Source: Anaerostipes amylophilus (GTDB taxonomy: Bacteria; Bacillota; Clostridia; Lachnospirales; Lachnospiraceae). Taken from it: a DNA stretch of 64,000 nucleotides. Positions 63,925 through 64,000 of the stretch are shown here, piece after piece (position 1 is the stretch's first letter; each line of letters starts with the position of its first letter). The notes under the pieces are model-generated. The model made no database searches. It saw only the letters and a list, made by a program, of their open reading frames with translations, and had not been told where the DNA came from. Where the stretch lies: contig NZ_JAOQJG010000004.1 of NCBI RefSeq assembly GCF_025567365.1, forward strand, positions 124,001 to 188,000, read 5' to 3'. The position numbers and the translations under genes were made by a program.

Positions 63925-64000
63925 GATGATCAATCAGTTAGTAAACAATATTAAGAAATTAGATGCACCTATTGTTGTTGGATTAGATCCAATGCTTGAT
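63925..64000 (+). CDS. pyrF: Orotidine 5'-phosphate decarboxylase, N-terminal fragment (cut by window end)
   Basis: The frame starts at an ATG after AAAGGAGAG and reads MINQLVNNIKKLDAPIVVGL followed by DPMLD at the window edge. The IVVGLDPM segment is the first beta-strand motif of the long-type PyrF that makes UMP from OMP. Only 25 residues are visible, but the motif and start are clear. The rest lies outside the window. Confidence 0.75.

Noticed and set aside
1..64000. CRISPR arrays, prophage, transposases and rRNA operons
   Set aside because: No regularly spaced repeat array, phage structural gene, transposase frame or rRNA segment was seen anywhere in the window.

Overview
The window looks like the chromosome of a low-GC, endospore-forming anaerobic Firmicute, most probably a Lachnospiraceae gut commensal. 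The evidence is the AT-rich sequence, strong Shine-Dalgarno sites, a sporulation gene set (cotJABC, spoVAA-AB-AC-AD-AE, a pdaB-like deacetylase, a CwlC-like amidase, sigH), two T-box leaders, type III glutamine synthetase and the cysE-cysS-mrnC-rlmB-sigH block. I see no prophage, insertion sequence with a transposase, CRISPR array or rRNA. The genus is not assigned.

Layout. 0-7 kb: a YoaK-family membrane protein, a small HD hydrolase, tyrA-aroA (tyrosine and chorismate branch), a secreted family-10-like glycosidase, a PspC protein and a sodium/proline-type symporter. 7-12.4 kb: cotJABC on the minus strand, a broken pnuC, a MarR-TSUP exporter operon with a visible operator, a small alarmone synthetase, a collapsed trkA/trkH remnant, and a PqqD plus S26-peptidase pair. 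12.5-16 kb: two consecutive leuDC-type dehydratase pairs. 16-25.8 kb: a CDF metal exporter, a PNPOx-like protein, an acetyltransferase, a MerR-methyltransferase fusion, the dTDP-rhamnose operon rfbDCAB, a VanZ protein, a fused MmcQ/alkyltransferase-like protein and a HAD phosphatase. 25.8-31.4 kb: a cell-wall amidase, then a PTS locus (LicT-type antiterminator with its RNA target, EIIA, EIICB), a probable small RNA, and nagA. 31.5-36.6 kb: two polysaccharide deacetylases, a decayed duplex ECF ATPase, the tail of a lost surface protein, and glnN. 36.6-44.4 kb: engB, a DUF4364 regulator, the spoVA operon, a class A penicillin-binding protein and YigZ. 44.4-50 kb: a very long hairpin, leuA with a Leu T-box, duplicated tRNA-Gln/tRNA-Lys pairs, an HPr-like protein without its phosphohistidine, an acetyltransferase, and bioY under a BirA-type operator. 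50-54 kb: cysE-cysS under a Cys T-box, mrnC, rlmB, sigH, tRNA-Thr. 54-64 kb: a secreted C39-like peptidase, a two-domain GH53 galactanase, lrgAB, a cytidylate-kinase-like protein, tRNA-Glu, thiSGH behind an attenuator-like leader, a HAD phosphatase and the start of pyrF.

How it fits together. Most of the window is housekeeping and amino-acid or cofactor biosynthesis, and the control elements can be read directly: T-boxes sense charging of tRNA-Leu and tRNA-Cys, BirA senses biotin, an RNA antiterminator senses PTS sugar, and a MarR repressor probably controls its own operon. At least four loci (pnuC, trkAH, the ECF ATPase, a surface-protein tail) are deletion remnants, which indicates gene loss in this lineage. 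The least explained items are the promoter-and-terminator-bounded RNA near 30.0-30.2 kb, the thiSGH leader, the dispersed palindromic repeat family (7.35, 18.7 and 44.4 kb), the near-perfect 49-bp hairpin at 44.6 kb, and the orphan PqqD/S26-peptidase pair.
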